Assembly (NCBI GenBank): GCA_951813575.1
Contig: OX638375.1
Coordinates: forward strand, 2,185,042-2,249,041
Reading direction: 5' to 3'
Length of the DNA stretch: 64,000 nucleotides
From: Candidatus Binatia bacterium
GTDB taxonomy: Bacteria; Desulfobacterota; Binatia; UBA9968; JAJDTQ01
Shown: piece by piece, positions 17,719 to 27,622 of the stretch
Numbering within the stretch: position 1 is the stretch's first letter
Layout of the letters: each line of letters opens with the position of its first letter
Position numbers and translations under genes: made by a program
The notes under the pieces: model-generated
What the model was told of the DNA's origin: nothing
The model's input: only the letters and a program-made list of their open reading frames with translations
Databases searched by the model: none

Positions 17719-19614
17719 ATGTCCATTCTGCACATGATCAGCCGACCGGCCGATCTCAAGAAATTGTCTCCAGAGCAGTTCCCCGAACTGTGCGAAGAGA
17801 TCCGCGAAGAGATCATTTCGGTCATTTCCAATGTCGGCGGCCATCTCGCCTCCAATCTGGGGGTGATCGAGCTGACCGTCGCCCTTCACTACCTGCTGGA
17901 CACACCGAAGGACCTGATCGTCTGGGACACCAGCAACCAGGCCTACGCCCACAAGCTGTTGACCGGGCGTCAGGATCAGTTTCACACCATCCGCCAATTC
18001 GACGGTTTGAGCGGGTTCTGCAAGCGCGAGGAGAGCGAGTACGACACCTTCAACGCCGGCCATGCCGGCACCGGCGTCTCGGCCGCGGTGGGGTTCGCTG
18101 AGGCCCGGGAGCAGCGGAAGCAGACCCACAAGGTGGTGTGCGTCGTCGGCGACGGCGCGCTGACCTCGGGTCTGACCATGGAAGGTCTTCAACAGGCCGG
18201 CGGACTGGACAGGGACCTCCTGGTCATCCTCAACGACAACCAGATGTCCATCTCCAAGAACGTGGGGGCGATCTCCGCCTACCTGAACCGGACCATCACC
18301 GGCGAGTTCTTCGACCGCATCACCGAGGAGACCAAGCGGGTCCTGGGCAAGATGCCCCACATCGGCGAACAGGTGCAGCGACTGGCCGGCCGGGCGCAGG
18401 AACTGGTCAAGGGACTGCTGCTGCCCGGGCTCCTGTTCGAGGAGTTGGGGTTCCGGTACGTGGGACCCATCGACGGCCACCAGTTCGAGCATCTGCTGCC
18501 CACCCTGGAGAACGTGCTCAAGCTGGAGGGTCCCACCCTGCTGCACGTGGTCACGAAAAAGGGATTGGGCTACGGGCCGGCCATGGACAACCCCGTGTGG
18601 TTCCACGCCAGCTCGCCCTTCGACCGCGAAACCGGCAGGCCCAAGAAGAAGGCCGCGAGGCCTTCGTACAGCAGCTTTGCCGTCAACACGCTCATTCAAC
18701 TGGCCAAGGAAGATCCGCGCATCGTGGCGATTACCGCCGCCATGTCCGAGGGGACGGGTTTGGGTGCGTTCGAAAACCTCTTTCCCGAGCGGCTCTATGA
18801 CGTCGGCATCGCCGAACAGCATGCCGTGACCTTTGCCGCGGGCCTGGCCGCCCAGGGCATGCGGCCGGTGATCCCCATCTACTCGACCTTCCTGCAACGG
18901 GCGTATGACCAGGTAGTCCACGACGTGGCCACGCAGAACCTGCCGGTGACGTTCTGCATCGACCGCGGCGGACTGGTGGCCGAGGACGGCACCACTCACC
19001 ACGGCGCCTTCGATCTGGCCTACCTCCGGCATGTGCCGAACATGGTGGTGATGGCTCCCAAGGACGAGAACGAGCTGCAGCACATGGTCAAGTCGTGCAT
19101 CGGCTACGACCGGCCCGCGGCCGTTCGCTATCCTCGGGGATCGAGTCTCGGGGTGGACATGGACCCGCTGCCGCAAGCGCTGCCCCTGGGCAAGGGCGAG
19201 CTGCTGCGGGAGGGGACGGACATCGCCCTGGTGGCCATCGGCGTGACGGTGCACCAGGCCGTGGAGGCGGCCGAACGGCTGGCTCGGGAGGGGATCTCCG
19301 CCGCGGTGATCAACGCGCGGTTCGTCAAGCCGCTTGACGGGGACCTGATCGCGAGCATGGCGGGCGAAGTGAAATGCCTGCTCACGGTGGAGGAGTCCAC
19401 GGCCATGGGCGGGTTCGGTTCCGCGGTTCTTGAACTGTTGTCCGAAAAAGGTATCATCAACCTGCCGACGAAGTGTCTGGGGTTGCCCGACCGGTACATT
19501 GAACAGGGGCCCCAGGATCTGCTTCGGGAGAAGTATGGCTTGACCACCGAGGGAATTTATCAACGAGCTAAACAGTTAGTCGCTGAGGTAACCGGCGAAG
19601 CAGCGGTTGCCTGA
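17719..19614 (+). CDS. dxs: 1-deoxy-D-xylulose-5-phosphate synthase
   Basis: First enzyme of the MEP isoprenoid pathway: pyruvate plus glyceraldehyde-3-phosphate to DXP, thiamine-diphosphate dependent, 631 aa. Seen: HLASNLGVIELTVALHY, FNAGHAGTGVSAAVGFA, the ThDP motif GDGALTSG...NDNQMSISKN, YVGPIDGHQFEHLL, the glutamate region VGIAEQHAVTFAAGLA, and the C-terminal transketolase domain (NARFVKPLD, LTVEESTAMGGFG). The starting ATG follows AAGAGGGAAGA. Downstream genes for ispH and hpnCDE suggest a terpenoid-centred region. Confidence 0.95.
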   Translation: MSILHMISRPADLKKLSPEQFPELCEEIREEIISVISNVGGHLASNLGVIELTVALHYLLDTPKDLIVWDTSNQAYAHKLLTGRQDQFHTIRQFDGLSGFCKREESEYDTFNAGHAGTGVSAAVGFAEAREQRKQTHKVVCVVGDGALTSGLTMEGLQQAGGLDRDLLVILNDNQMSISKNVGAISAYLNRTITGEFFDRITEETKRVLGKMPHIGEQVQRLAGRAQELVKGLLLPGLLFEELGFRYVGPIDGHQFEHLLPTLENVLKLEGPTLLHVVTKKGLGYGPAMDNPVWFHASSPFDRETGRPKKKAARPSYSSFAVNTLIQLAKEDPRIVAITAAMSEGTGLGAFENLFPERLYDVGIAEQHAVTFAAGLAAQGMRPVIPIYSTFLQRAYDQVVHDVATQNLPVTFCIDRGGLVAEDGTTHHGAFDLAYLRHVPNMVVMAPKDENELQHMVKSCIGYDRPAAVRYPRGSSLGVDMDPLPQALPLGKGELLREGTDIALVAIGVTVHQAVEAAERLAREGISAAVINARFVKPLDGDLIASMAGEVKCLLTVEESTAMGGFGSAVLELLSEKGIINLPTKCLGLPDRYIEQGPQDLLREKYGLTTEGIYQRAKQLVAEVTGEAAVA

Positions 19615-19714
19615 GGAAGACTACTCGCGCGTCCTTGCGGAATCCGACGCCCGAGATCAGAGAGTACCTCCGTGTATCTGTCGGAAAATCGGGAGGGGAG
19701 TCAGGAGGTTTGAA

Positions 19715-20875
19715 ATGGTACAGTCACCTCAAGCGTACGCCGAAGGTTATGCCAAGGCCCGGCTCTACGACGAGGCAGCGGCCGACAACTATATCCGGCA
19801 CACCACCATCGGCGACCCCGAACTGGACCCGCTCATGGAGGAGCTCTCTTCCTCGATGGATCCCAGCGACCTGCACCGGTTCATCGGAGCCGGCATAGAG
19901 CAGCACGAGGAGGCTCTACGCGAGGCGCCGCAGGCGCTGCGCGATTTCTTCAAGAATCTCGAAGATCCTCCCTGGCTCGACTACGAAGCCTTTCGTCCGG
20001 GGATTCGCGCCTTCCACGCAAACGTGGACCTCATGCTGGTCGCATTCGTGACAGGCGTGCTGGTGGAAGGGTTTTCGACGCTTATCGCCAAGTCTTTCAG
20101 GATTACCGGACGAGTGGCGTCGACCAAGAGACGCCTCCAGCAGAACAACCGCCACATGATGGACATATTCTTCCCCGGCGGCTTGCACAGGGACGGCGAT
20201 GGCTGGAAGCTGTCCACGCGCATTCGCTTCGTTCATACTCGAATAAGGGGCCTGATGGCCAAATCCGACGATTGGGATCACGAAGCCTGGGGCACGCCGG
20301 TAAGCACGGCGCATCTGGGTTTTGCGATTTCCGTCTTTTCCAGGCGTCTGTTGGACTACTCGGTGAAGCTCGGCGCGAAGTTCACACAGGAAGAATATGA
20401 CAGTGTCATGGCCGTCTGGCGCTACGCCGGCTATCTCATGGGGATACCTGAAACCATCCTCTATACCGACAGCGCGGCGGCGGAAAAGACCTACAAGATC
20501 GGCTATATGTGCGAGCCGGCGCCGGACACCGATTCGGTAACCGTGGCGAACATGCTCATCGACGCCATTCCATCGGTTGCGGATATCAAGGACCCGGTTG
20601 AACAGAAAAATCTGTTGGTTTTGGCCCACCGCCTTTCACGAGCGCTCATTGGAAACAGGCTTGCTGACGCGTTTGAGTTCCCAAAGCGCTTCAACCTGCT
20701 GCCGACGCTGTTCAGTTACCGGATGCAACAACGCATGAAGCGAATGATGAAGAGCGACCAGTTGATCAGATCGGGAAATTTTACCCAGCTTCTCCAAATC
20801 TCGGTGTACGACGAGGGTGGACTGAGCTACAAGATGCCCGATCACGTCCACACATCGAAATCGAGCGAATGGTAA
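19715..20875 (+). CDS. DUF2236 (MpaB/latex-clearing-protein-like) haem oxygenase family protein
   Basis: An alpha-helical protein of about 386 aa. The segment RIRFVHTRIRGLM fits the conserved helix of DUF2236 proteins that carries the haem-ligand histidine, and ISVFSRRLLDY...RYAGYLMGIPE follows as in the family. Known relatives include rubber oxygenase Lcp and fungal MpaB, which cleave isoprenoid chains. The ATG at 19715 has AGGAGG at 19703-19708; upstream in-frame starts overlap the end of dxs and lack a ribosome site. Its place directly after dxs hints at work on isoprenoids (inference). Confidence 0.7.
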   Translation: MVQSPQAYAEGYAKARLYDEAAADNYIRHTTIGDPELDPLMEELSSSMDPSDLHRFIGAGIEQHEEALREAPQALRDFFKNLEDPPWLDYEAFRPGIRAFHANVDLMLVAFVTGVLVEGFSTLIAKSFRITGRVASTKRRLQQNNRHMMDIFFPGGLHRDGDGWKLSTRIRFVHTRIRGLMAKSDDWDHEAWGTPVSTAHLGFAISVFSRRLLDYSVKLGAKFTQEEYDSVMAVWRYAGYLMGIPETILYTDSAAAEKTYKIGYMCEPAPDTDSVTVANMLIDAIPSVADIKDPVEQKNLLVLAHRLSRALIGNRLADAFEFPKRFNLLPTLFSYRMQQRMKRMMKSDQLIRSGNFTQLLQISVYDEGGLSYKMPDHVHTSKSSEW

Positions 20876-20915
20876 GGCTGCCTGAGCCCGCTTCCTGCCC
20901 TGGATAGACGAGTCG

Positions 20916-23207
20916 ATGACTTCCGTGCCTTTGGACCGCTACGTCGCCGCCGTTCTGCGTCGTCGCTGGTGGGTGGTTGCGCTCGCAACGCTGGTCATGC
21001 TGGTCATGACCGGGGGCGCCCGCTTCCTCGGCGTCACCAACGACTACCGGATCATGTTCGGCGAAGGCAATCCGCAACTCGCCGCTTTCGACGACCTGGA
21101 GAGCACCTACACCGTATCCAATACCGCGCTGATCGCGGTGGCGCCCCGAGAGGGCTCGGTGTTCACTCGCGAGACCCTTGGCGCCATCGAGGAGCTTACC
21201 GGAGCCGCGTGGGGCGCGCCCCATTCCAGCCGGGTCGATTCCCTCACCAACTACAGCCATAGCGAGGCGCGCGGCGACGACCTGGTCGTCGAACCGCTGG
21301 TCGACGACGCGCCGTCCCTCGGCGACGCCGACGTGGCGCGGGTCCAGAACATCGCGTTGAACGCGGTCGACATTGCCGGGCGCCTGGTCTCCCGTGACGG
21401 CCGCGTGGGCGGGTTGGTGATCAACTTCGTCCTGCCGGAAAATGCGGACGCCGCGGTGGTGGAGATCACCGACTATCTCAACGCCGTCCTTGACAAGGCC
21501 CGGGCGCGCCATCCGGATCTCGCCTATTACCTCACCGGCCTCGTGGTCATGAACCGCGCCTTCGCCGACACCACGCAGGACGATATCGAAACCCTGACGC
21601 CCCTCGTATTCCTGATCATCGTGGCCGCCGCGGCCCTTCTCCTGCGCTCGGTATGGGGCACCGTGTCCATCGTTGTCGTGCTTGTGTTCGCCATCGGCAC
21701 CACCATGGGGTTCGCGGGCTGGCTCGGCGCGGTGTTGAGCCCGACCAGTTCGGGCGTACCGATCATCGTCATGACGGTTGCCGTGGCGCATTCGGTCCAC
21801 GTCGTCACCACCACCTTGTTGGGCATGAGCCGCGGACTGGACAGGAATGCGGCCATTGCCGAGTCGCTCCACGTCAATGCCTATCCGGTGTTCCTCACCG
21901 CCATCACCACCGCCATCGGGTTTCTCAGCCTGAATGCCTCGGATTCGCCGCCATTTCACCTGCTGGGCAATCTCGTGGCGTTCGGCGTCGCGTGCGCCTT
22001 CGTCTATTCCATGACTGTCCTGCCGGCGATGCTCTCGATCCTGCCGTTGCGCGCGCGCCCCGTCCGCTCCGAGCGGCCGGCGTTCTTCGACCGCTTCGGC
22101 GCCTTCGTCGTCGCCCGCCGCAGGTTCCTGCTCTGGTTCGTCACCCTTCTGGCGGTGGCCCTCGCCGCGGGCATTCCCCGCAACGAGCTGACCGACAACT
22201 GGACACGGTATTTCGATGAGCGCTACGAGTTCCGGCGCCATACGGACTTCGTCATCGAAAATCTGACCAGCTTGATTACGCTGGAGTACTCGCTGAAGGC
22301 GGAGCGCGACGGCGGCATCACCGATCCCGATTATCTGCGCGCGGTGGATGCATTCGCCGAATGGTACCGAAGCCAGCCCGAAGTGAGCCACGTCCAGGCC
22401 TTTCCGGACATCATGAAACGGCTCAACAAGAACTTGCACGGGGACGATCCGGCCTTCTACCGGTTGCCGGACGATCCCGAGCTTGCGGCGCAGTACCTGT
22501 TGCTCTACGAGCTCTCGCTCCCGTTCGGCAGCGACCTCAACGACCGCATCGACGTCGCCAAATCCGCAACCCGCATGACCGTCGTGGTCGACAGCACGTC
22601 GTCTCGGGAGCAACGCGAGCTCGATGCGCGGGCCCAGGACTGGCTTCGCGCCAATGCCCCTCGGTTGGCCACCCCGGCCACGGGCCTCAGCATCGTCTTC
22701 GCACACCTTTCCATACGAAACATCACCAGCATGCTGCGCGGCACCATCATCGCCATGGCGCTCATCTCGTTCATCCTGATGGTGGTTTTCAGGAGCGTGC
22801 GCCTCGGCCTCGTCAGCCTTCTGCCCAATTTCATTCCCGCGGCCATGAGCTTCGGCCTGTGGGGCTATCTCGTCGGCTACGTTGGCATTGCCTCCTCGGT
22901 GGTGGTTGCTATCTCCTTCGGGATCATCGTGGACGACACGATTCATTTTCTGACCGAGTATCTGAAGGCCCGCCGGCAAGGCCTCGCGGCGCCCGAGGCA
23001 GTGCGCTCGGTCTTTCGCACCGTCGGTCACGCGCTGTGGACCACCACCGCGGTCCTGTGCGCGGGGCTGCTGGTGTTCTCGTCATCGGGGTTCGAGTTGA
23101 GCTGGGCCCTCGGCCTGCTGGTGACGATCACCCTCGTCTTCGCACTGGTAGGCGATTTCTTGCTTCTCCCCGCTCTGCTGATGACCATTGACCGGAGGAA
23201 CTCATGA
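20916..23207 (+). CDS. RND/MMPL-superfamily transporter (HpnN-like)
   Basis: An inner-membrane exporter, 763 aa, with the duplicated layout of one membrane helix, a large periplasmic domain and five helices per half. Seen: ITTAIGFLSLNASDSPPF in half one and FGIIVDDTIHFLTEYLKAR...GHALWTTTAVLCAGLLVFSSSGF in half two. Related proteins move lipids such as hopanoids between membranes. The next two genes follow with overlapping stop/start codons, forming a transporter/LolA-like/beta-barrel unit. Cargo is unknown; its location between isoprenoid genes makes hopanoids a reasonable guess. Confidence 0.8.
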   Translation: MTSVPLDRYVAAVLRRRWWVVALATLVMLVMTGGARFLGVTNDYRIMFGEGNPQLAAFDDLESTYTVSNTALIAVAPREGSVFTRETLGAIEELTGAAWGAPHSSRVDSLTNYSHSEARGDDLVVEPLVDDAPSLGDADVARVQNIALNAVDIAGRLVSRDGRVGGLVINFVLPENADAAVVEITDYLNAVLDKARARHPDLAYYLTGLVVMNRAFADTTQDDIETLTPLVFLIIVAAAALLLRSVWGTVSIVVVLVFAIGTTMGFAGWLGAVLSPTSSGVPIIVMTVAVAHSVHVVTTTLLGMSRGLDRNAAIAESLHVNAYPVFLTAITTAIGFLSLNASDSPPFHLLGNLVAFGVACAFVYSMTVLPAMLSILPLRARPVRSERPAFFDRFGAFVVARRRFLLWFVTLLAVALAAGIPRNELTDNWTRYFDERYEFRRHTDFVIENLTSLITLEYSLKAERDGGITDPDYLRAVDAFAEWYRSQPEVSHVQAFPDIMKRLNKNLHGDDPAFYRLPDDPELAAQYLLLYELSLPFGSDLNDRIDVAKSATRMTVVVDSTSSREQRELDARAQDWLRANAPRLATPATGLSIVFAHLSIRNITSMLRGTIIAMALISFILMVVFRSVRLGLVSLLPNFIPAAMSFGLWGYLVGYVGIASSVVVAISFGIIVDDTIHFLTEYLKARRQGLAAPEAVRSVFRTVGHALWTTTAVLCAGLLVFSSSGFELSWALGLLVTITLVFALVGDFLLLPALLMTIDRRNS

Positions 23208-24016
23208 TCCACGCTCATTCCATCCGATGTGCGTCGCTCGCGGCGTGCCTTGTTTTCGTCGCTTCCTTGGGCGGCCCGCCGGCGGCGCGGTCGGAGACCC
23301 CCGAGGAAAAGGGGTTGCGGATCGCGCGCGAAACTCGCGAGAAGGCGAAGGGCTTCGGCAACTTCACGGCAAGCCAGACCATGGTGCTGCGCAACAAGCA
23401 GGGGCAGGAAAGCAAGCGCCAGGCCCGGATCAAGGTTCTGGAGGCGCCCGGAGACGGCGACAAGAGCCTTTTCGTGTTCGACCAGCCGCGGGACGTCAAG
23501 GGGACGGCTTTCCTCATCCATGCCCACAAGGACAAGGCAGACGACCAGTGGCTCTTCCTGCCGGCGCTCAAACGGGTCAAGCGCATCAGCTCGTCGAACC
23601 GTTCCGGCTCCTTCATGGGCAGCGAGTTCGCCTACGAGGACATGGGCAGCCAGGAAGTGGAACGGTACACCTACAGGTACCTGCGGGACGAGCCTTGCGG
23701 CGACGCCACGTGCACGGTGGTCGAACGCTTTCCGGTCACCAAACGATCCGGTTATCGCCGTCAGGTGCTGTGGCAGGACAAGGACGAGCTACGGCTCCGG
23801 AAGGTCCACTACTTCGACCGCAAGAATGCCCATCTGAAGACCCTGACGCTGGCCAAGTTCCAGAAATATCTGGACCGCTACTGGCAGGCGCATGAGATGA
23901 CCATGGTCAATCATCTGACGGGCAAGAGCACGGTGCTGACCTGGTCGGACTACAAATACGGGACCAAGCTCAATGAAAGGGACTTCACCCGCACCGGCCT
24001 GAAACGGGCGCGTTGA
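23204..24016 (+). CDS. LolA-like outer-membrane lipoprotein-sorting protein
   Basis: A 270-aa periplasmic protein with a signal peptide (SLAACLVFVASLGGPPAARS). The domain (FTASQTMVLRNKQGQESKRQARIKVLE, SLFVFDQPRDVKGTAFLIH, WLFLPALKRVKRISSSNRSGSFMGSEFAYEDM) matches LolA-like proteins that accompany RND transporters. Its ATG overlaps the transporter stop (ATGA). Probably a lipid shuttle across the periplasm between the RND pump and the barrel protein encoded next. Confidence 0.85.
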   Translation: MIHAHSIRCASLAACLVFVASLGGPPAARSETPEEKGLRIARETREKAKGFGNFTASQTMVLRNKQGQESKRQARIKVLEAPGDGDKSLFVFDQPRDVKGTAFLIHAHKDKADDQWLFLPALKRVKRISSSNRSGSFMGSEFAYEDMGSQEVERYTYRYLRDEPCGDATCTVVERFPVTKRSGYRRQVLWQDKDELRLRKVHYFDRKNAHLKTLTLAKFQKYLDRYWQAHEMTMVNHLTGKSTVLTWSDYKYGTKLNERDFTRTGLKRAR

Positions 24017-25266
24017 TGCCCCGCGCCTTTCTCCAGATGGCGGCGGCCGGAGCGGTGCTGGTCCTGGCCTCTGTCCTTGCCGCCGGCCGGGCCTCGGCGG
24101 TCGAGGTCTCCGGACGGGTGGGCCTGGAGAGCCGGTGGTACGACCAGGACGAAGCCCACCCCGGCCAGCGCTCCCACGCCTCGGGCGTCGTCGTCGAGCC
24201 CAAGCTGTACGCCGAGGACGACGAGGGCAGAAGCGTCACCCTGGCGCCCTTCTTCCGCTATGACGGCGGCGACTCCCGCCGCACCCACTTCGACGTGCGG
24301 GAAGCCTACTTCCTGGTCTTCGGCGCGCTCGGCGAAGGCGAGTGGGAGTTGCGCCTGGGCGCGGACCGGGTGTTCTGGGGCGTGACGGAATCGCGCCACC
24401 TGGTGGATATCGTCAACCAGACCGACCTGATCGAGAATCCCAACGAAGAGGCCAAGCTCGGGCAGCTCATGGCCCACCTCACATGGTCCGGCGAGTGGGG
24501 CGTGGCGGAGTTCTTCGCGCTGCCCTATCACCGGGAACGCACGTACCCGGGCCGGGAAGGCCGCCTGCGCGGCCAGTTCGTGGTGGACGACAAGCGCGTC
24601 TCCTACGAGAGCTCTGCCGAGGAATGGCGTGTGGACCTCGCGGCCCGGTACAGCCACAGTTTCGGCCCGCTGGATCTGGGCCTGAGCGTCTTCGAGGGCA
24701 CCAGCCGGGAGCCCTGTCTGGTCTGCCGGCCGCCGCGACTGAACGAAAGATTGGAGTTGTTGCTGGTCCCGCACTACGAGCAGATCCGCCAGTTCGGTCT
24801 GGACGCCCAGCTCACCGTCGAATCATGGCTGTTCAAGCTCGAGGCCATTCACCGAAGCGGCTTTTCGAACCTGGCGGGGCGCGAGGAAGACTACGCGGCC
24901 TTTGTCGCCGGCGGAGAGTACACGTTCAGCGGCATCTTCGAGTCGGACCTGGAGCTCGGCCTGCTCGCCGAATGGAACTACGACAGGCGGAGGGAGAACG
25001 CCACCAACCCCTTCGACGACGACCTTTTCCTGGGCGCGCGCCTGGGGTTCAACGACGTCCAGAGCACCGAGGTCGTCGTCAGCCTGCTGGCGGACGCCGA
25101 GCATTCCACGCGTTCTCTGTTCGTCGAGTTCAACCGCCGCCTCTCGGACAGTTGGTCGCTGCACGTCGAGAGCGTCTTCTTCCTGGCGGTGGACAGGGCG
25201 GACCGGACCACCTACCCGACCCGGCGCGACAGCTTCGTCGAACTGCACCTGAGCTACAATTTCTGA
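24016..25266 (+). CDS. Outer-membrane beta-barrel protein of the RND/LolA-like unit
   Basis: A 416-aa protein with a signal peptide (residues 1-29, ending RASAVE) and alternating strand pattern throughout (VSGRVGLESRWYDQD, VTLAPFFRYDG, WELRLGADRVFWGVTES, SLHVESVFFLAV). It ends LHLSYNF, a classic terminal phenylalanine for BAM insertion. The ATG at 24016 shares a base with the previous stop; a TTG one codon earlier is also possible. Genes of this layout commonly close three-gene RND/LolA-like operons. Substrate unknown. Confidence 0.75.
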   Translation: MPRAFLQMAAAGAVLVLASVLAAGRASAVEVSGRVGLESRWYDQDEAHPGQRSHASGVVVEPKLYAEDDEGRSVTLAPFFRYDGGDSRRTHFDVREAYFLVFGALGEGEWELRLGADRVFWGVTESRHLVDIVNQTDLIENPNEEAKLGQLMAHLTWSGEWGVAEFFALPYHRERTYPGREGRLRGQFVVDDKRVSYESSAEEWRVDLAARYSHSFGPLDLGLSVFEGTSREPCLVCRPPRLNERLELLLVPHYEQIRQFGLDAQLTVESWLFKLEAIHRSGFSNLAGREEDYAAFVAGGEYTFSGIFESDLELGLLAEWNYDRRRENATNPFDDDLFLGARLGFNDVQSTEVVVSLLADAEHSTRSLFVEFNRRLSDSWSLHVESVFFLAVDRADRTTYPTRRDSFVELHLSYNF

Positions 25267-25304
25267 CAGGAAAGAGAGGATACGGCGGCGCCGGCCGGCA
25301 CGCC

Positions 25305-26261
25305 CTACACGGCTGATTCCTGCGCGCCGGTCAGCTCCCGAGGCAGCTTGAAGGTGACGTTCTCCTCGATGCCGTCGAGGTCGGACAGGGTCACGTCGAA
25401 CATGTCGCAGAGCCGGTCCACCAACCCCTGCACCAACTCTTCCGGAGCCGAGGCACCCGCGGTGATCCCCACGGTCTTCGCCCCGTCCAGCCAGGCCGGG
25501 TCCAGGCCGCCGGCATCGGGGATGAGGTGGCTGTCGGTTCCGACCTCGTCGCCGATCTCGCGCAGGCGGTTCGAGTTGGAGCTGTAGTCGGCGCCGATGA
25601 CCAGGATCACGTCGGACTCGGCCGCCAGCAGCCGCACCGCGGTCTGCCGGTTCTGGGTCGCATAGCAGATGTCCTTCACGTCAGGGCCCCGGATCTCGGA
25701 GAACCGGGATCTCAACGCGGCGATGATCTCACGGGTGTCGTCGACGCTGAGGGTCGTCTGCGTCACGTACGCAAGCTTCGAAGGGTCGGCGGGCTCCAAC
25801 GCCGCCACGTCGGAGATGTTGGACACGAGATGCACGGTGCCCGGCACCTGCCCCATGGTGCCCTCGACCTCCGGGTGTCCGGAGTGGCCGATGAGAACCA
25901 CCTCGTAACCCTGGCGCGCATAGCGCTGCGCCTCGACGTGCACCTTGCTTACCAGCGGACAGGTGGCGTCGATCACCTGGAGGCCTCGGGCATCAGCGGC
26001 GTCCTCGACTTTCCGGGACACGCCGTGGGCGCTGAACACGGTCACCGCGTCTTTCGGGATGTCCGCGACCTTTTCGACGAAGCGGGCGCCCTTGGCGCGC
26101 AACCCGTCCACCACGTGCTTGTTGTGGACGATCTCGTGGCGCACGTAGACGGGAGCGCCGTAGATTTCGAGCGCTCGCTCGACGATGTCCACGGCTCTCA
26201 CCACGCCGGCGCAGAAGCCTCTCGGCTGCGCCAGGATGACTCTCAAGGGTCGCTTTGCCAT
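25305..26261 (-). CDS. ispH: 4-hydroxy-3-methylbut-2-enyl diphosphate reductase
   Basis: Last MEP-pathway enzyme, a 4Fe-4S protein converting HMBPP to IPP and DMAPP, 318 aa. The three cluster cysteines are in [22 protein letters not shown] and [10 protein letters not shown]. The conserved histidines ([25 protein letters not shown]) and the [10 protein letters not shown] segment with catalytic surroundings are present. The ATG at 26261 has GGAGGAAA upstream; a longer reading to 26405 overlaps nothing useful. Located between the envelope trio and hpnE. Confidence 0.95.
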   Translation of the reverse strand: MAKRPLRVILAQPRGFCAGVVRAVDIVERALEIYGAPVYVRHEIVHNKHVVDGLRAKGARFVEKVADIPKDAVTVFSAHGVSRKVEDAADARGLQVIDATCPLVSKVHVEAQRYARQGYEVVLIGHSGHPEVEGTMGQVPGTVHLVSNISDVAALEPADPSKLAYVTQTTLSVDDTREIIAALRSRFSEIRGPDVKDICYATQNRQTAVRLLAAESDVILVIGADYSSNSNRLREIGDEVGTDSHLIPDAGGLDPAWLDGAKTVGITAGASAPEELVQGLVDRLCDMFDVTLSDLDGIEENVTFKLPRELTGAQESAV

Positions 26262-26349
26262 TGGGTTTCCTCCGCTGGAAGCGCACTGTGCCCTTCGGCA
26301 CTCTTCACTATGCAGCAGGCCACGGCAAGGGTCAATGATTCGTGTGGCC

Positions 26350-27609
26350 CTACGAAACAGCGCTCTCGACGGCCCGCGCGGCCATGTGCCCGGACCGGAC
26401 GGCACTCTCGATGGTGGCGGGAAGCCCGGTATCGATCCAGTCCCCGGCCAGGTAGAGGTTGGCGAAACGGCTTCGCGTGCCGGGACGGAGCCTCACCTGC
26501 GCGGGCGTCTGCGCGAACGTCGCGCGCTTCTCCTTGACCACGCGGTAGGGCGGCAGCGGATCCGGGTCGCGGCCGAGGGCGACGGCTACGTCCTGCCACG
26601 TCTTCACGGCGATCACTTCCGCCTCCTCGTCGATCGTGTCGTCGGCCGCGCTGATGGTGATGGAGGCCACGTCGCCGCGGACGAACAGCCACTGGGCGGT
26701 GCCGCCGATGAGTCCGAGAAACGGCAGGTCTTCCGGCAGGACGCCGGATTCCGGCAGCCGGAAGTGGGCATTGACGATGGCATGACTTTCTTCCGGGACG
26801 GTCAGGTCCGGCACCAGGCTCGCCGCCGCCTGGGGCGGCAGCGCCAGCACCACGCCGTCTCCGTCGTCCAACGCCACCGTGTCGGCGCCGAAGTCGAGGC
26901 GGCGGGCCACGACGCCCTCGAACGCGATGCGCCGCAAGCGGGCTCCGAACCGGACCGCGGCGCCGCTCCGGCGCAGCAGATCCAGCGCCGGGTCGACGAA
27001 GGTCGCGGAGAGTCCCGTCCGGGCGATCCGCGGCCGGCAGGCGGCCTCGCCCCGGCCGAAGGTTTCCCGCAGCACCGGCCACAAGAGACGCGCGGCGCCG
27101 GCCCGCACCGGGCTGTTCAGCGCCGCCACCGCCAGCGGCTCCCAGAAATTCTCGAACAAGGCGCCGCTCTCGCCGACGCAGTCGGTCACGGTGCGATCCG
27201 CCCCGGCCCAGGCGAAACGCACGCCGGACAGGTAGTCCCGGGCCCGCGTGCCGGGGACGCGGCGCCGGGCGTCGAGTATCCACCAGGGTAGCCTCCCGGC
27301 ATTGGGCCGAAGGCGCCATCGCCGGCCCGTGCGCAGATCCAGGAAAGGGAAGCAAGCCGAAGCCGGCCCCGCCAACGCGCCGGCGGCGTCGATATCCTCC
27401 AGATACTCCATGGTGGAGCTGTTGCCGGTGAGGAGCAGATGGTTGCCGTTGTCGATGGCGCAATCGAGCCGGGCGTCGAAATAGGAGCGGCAGCGGCCGC
27501 CGGCCTGGCCGCTCGCCTCATGGAGGTTGACGGCATGGCCCGCCCGCGCCAATGCCACCGCGGCGGAAAGGCCGGCCACGCCGGCGCCGATGATGTGGGT
27601 GCGGGGCAC
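26350..27609 (-). CDS. hpnE: Hydroxysqualene dehydroxylase (squalene-associated FAD-dependent desaturase)
   Basis: FAD-dependent amine-oxidase-fold enzyme, 419 aa, that reduces hydroxysqualene to squalene in the bacterial HpnCDE route. N-terminal dinucleotide-binding motif [20 protein letters not shown] followed by [18 protein letters not shown], and C-terminal FAD motif [24 protein letters not shown]. It follows hpnD by 13 bp in the order hpnC-hpnD-hpnE. No squalene-hopene cyclase is in the window, so the final product (hopanoid or C30 carotenoid) is open. Confidence 0.9.
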   Translation of the reverse strand: MPRTHIIGAGVAGLSAAVALARAGHAVNLHEASGQAGGRCRSYFDARLDCAIDNGNHLLLTGNSSTMEYLEDIDAAGALAGPASACFPFLDLRTGRRWRLRPNAGRLPWWILDARRRVPGTRARDYLSGVRFAWAGADRTVTDCVGESGALFENFWEPLAVAALNSPVRAGAARLLWPVLRETFGRGEAACRPRIARTGLSATFVDPALDLLRRSGAAVRFGARLRRIAFEGVVARRLDFGADTVALDDGDGVVLALPPQAAASLVPDLTVPEESHAIVNAHFRLPESGVLPEDLPFLGLIGGTAQWLFVRGDVASITISAADDTIDEEAEVIAVKTWQDVAVALGRDPDPLPPYRVVKEKRATFAQTPAQVRLRPGTRSRFANLYLAGDWIDTGLPATIESAVRSGHMAARAVESAVS

Positions 27610-27622
27610 GGAAGGAACGCCG

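Noticed and set aside
17650..19563. 637-codon open frame antisense to dxs
   Set aside because: dxs is unmistakable; the antisense frame has shadow composition.
20781..23030. 749-codon open frame antisense to the RND transporter
   Set aside because: Composition (His, Gly, Arg, Asp) and lack of motifs mark it as an antisense shadow; the sense frame encodes a clear RND protein.
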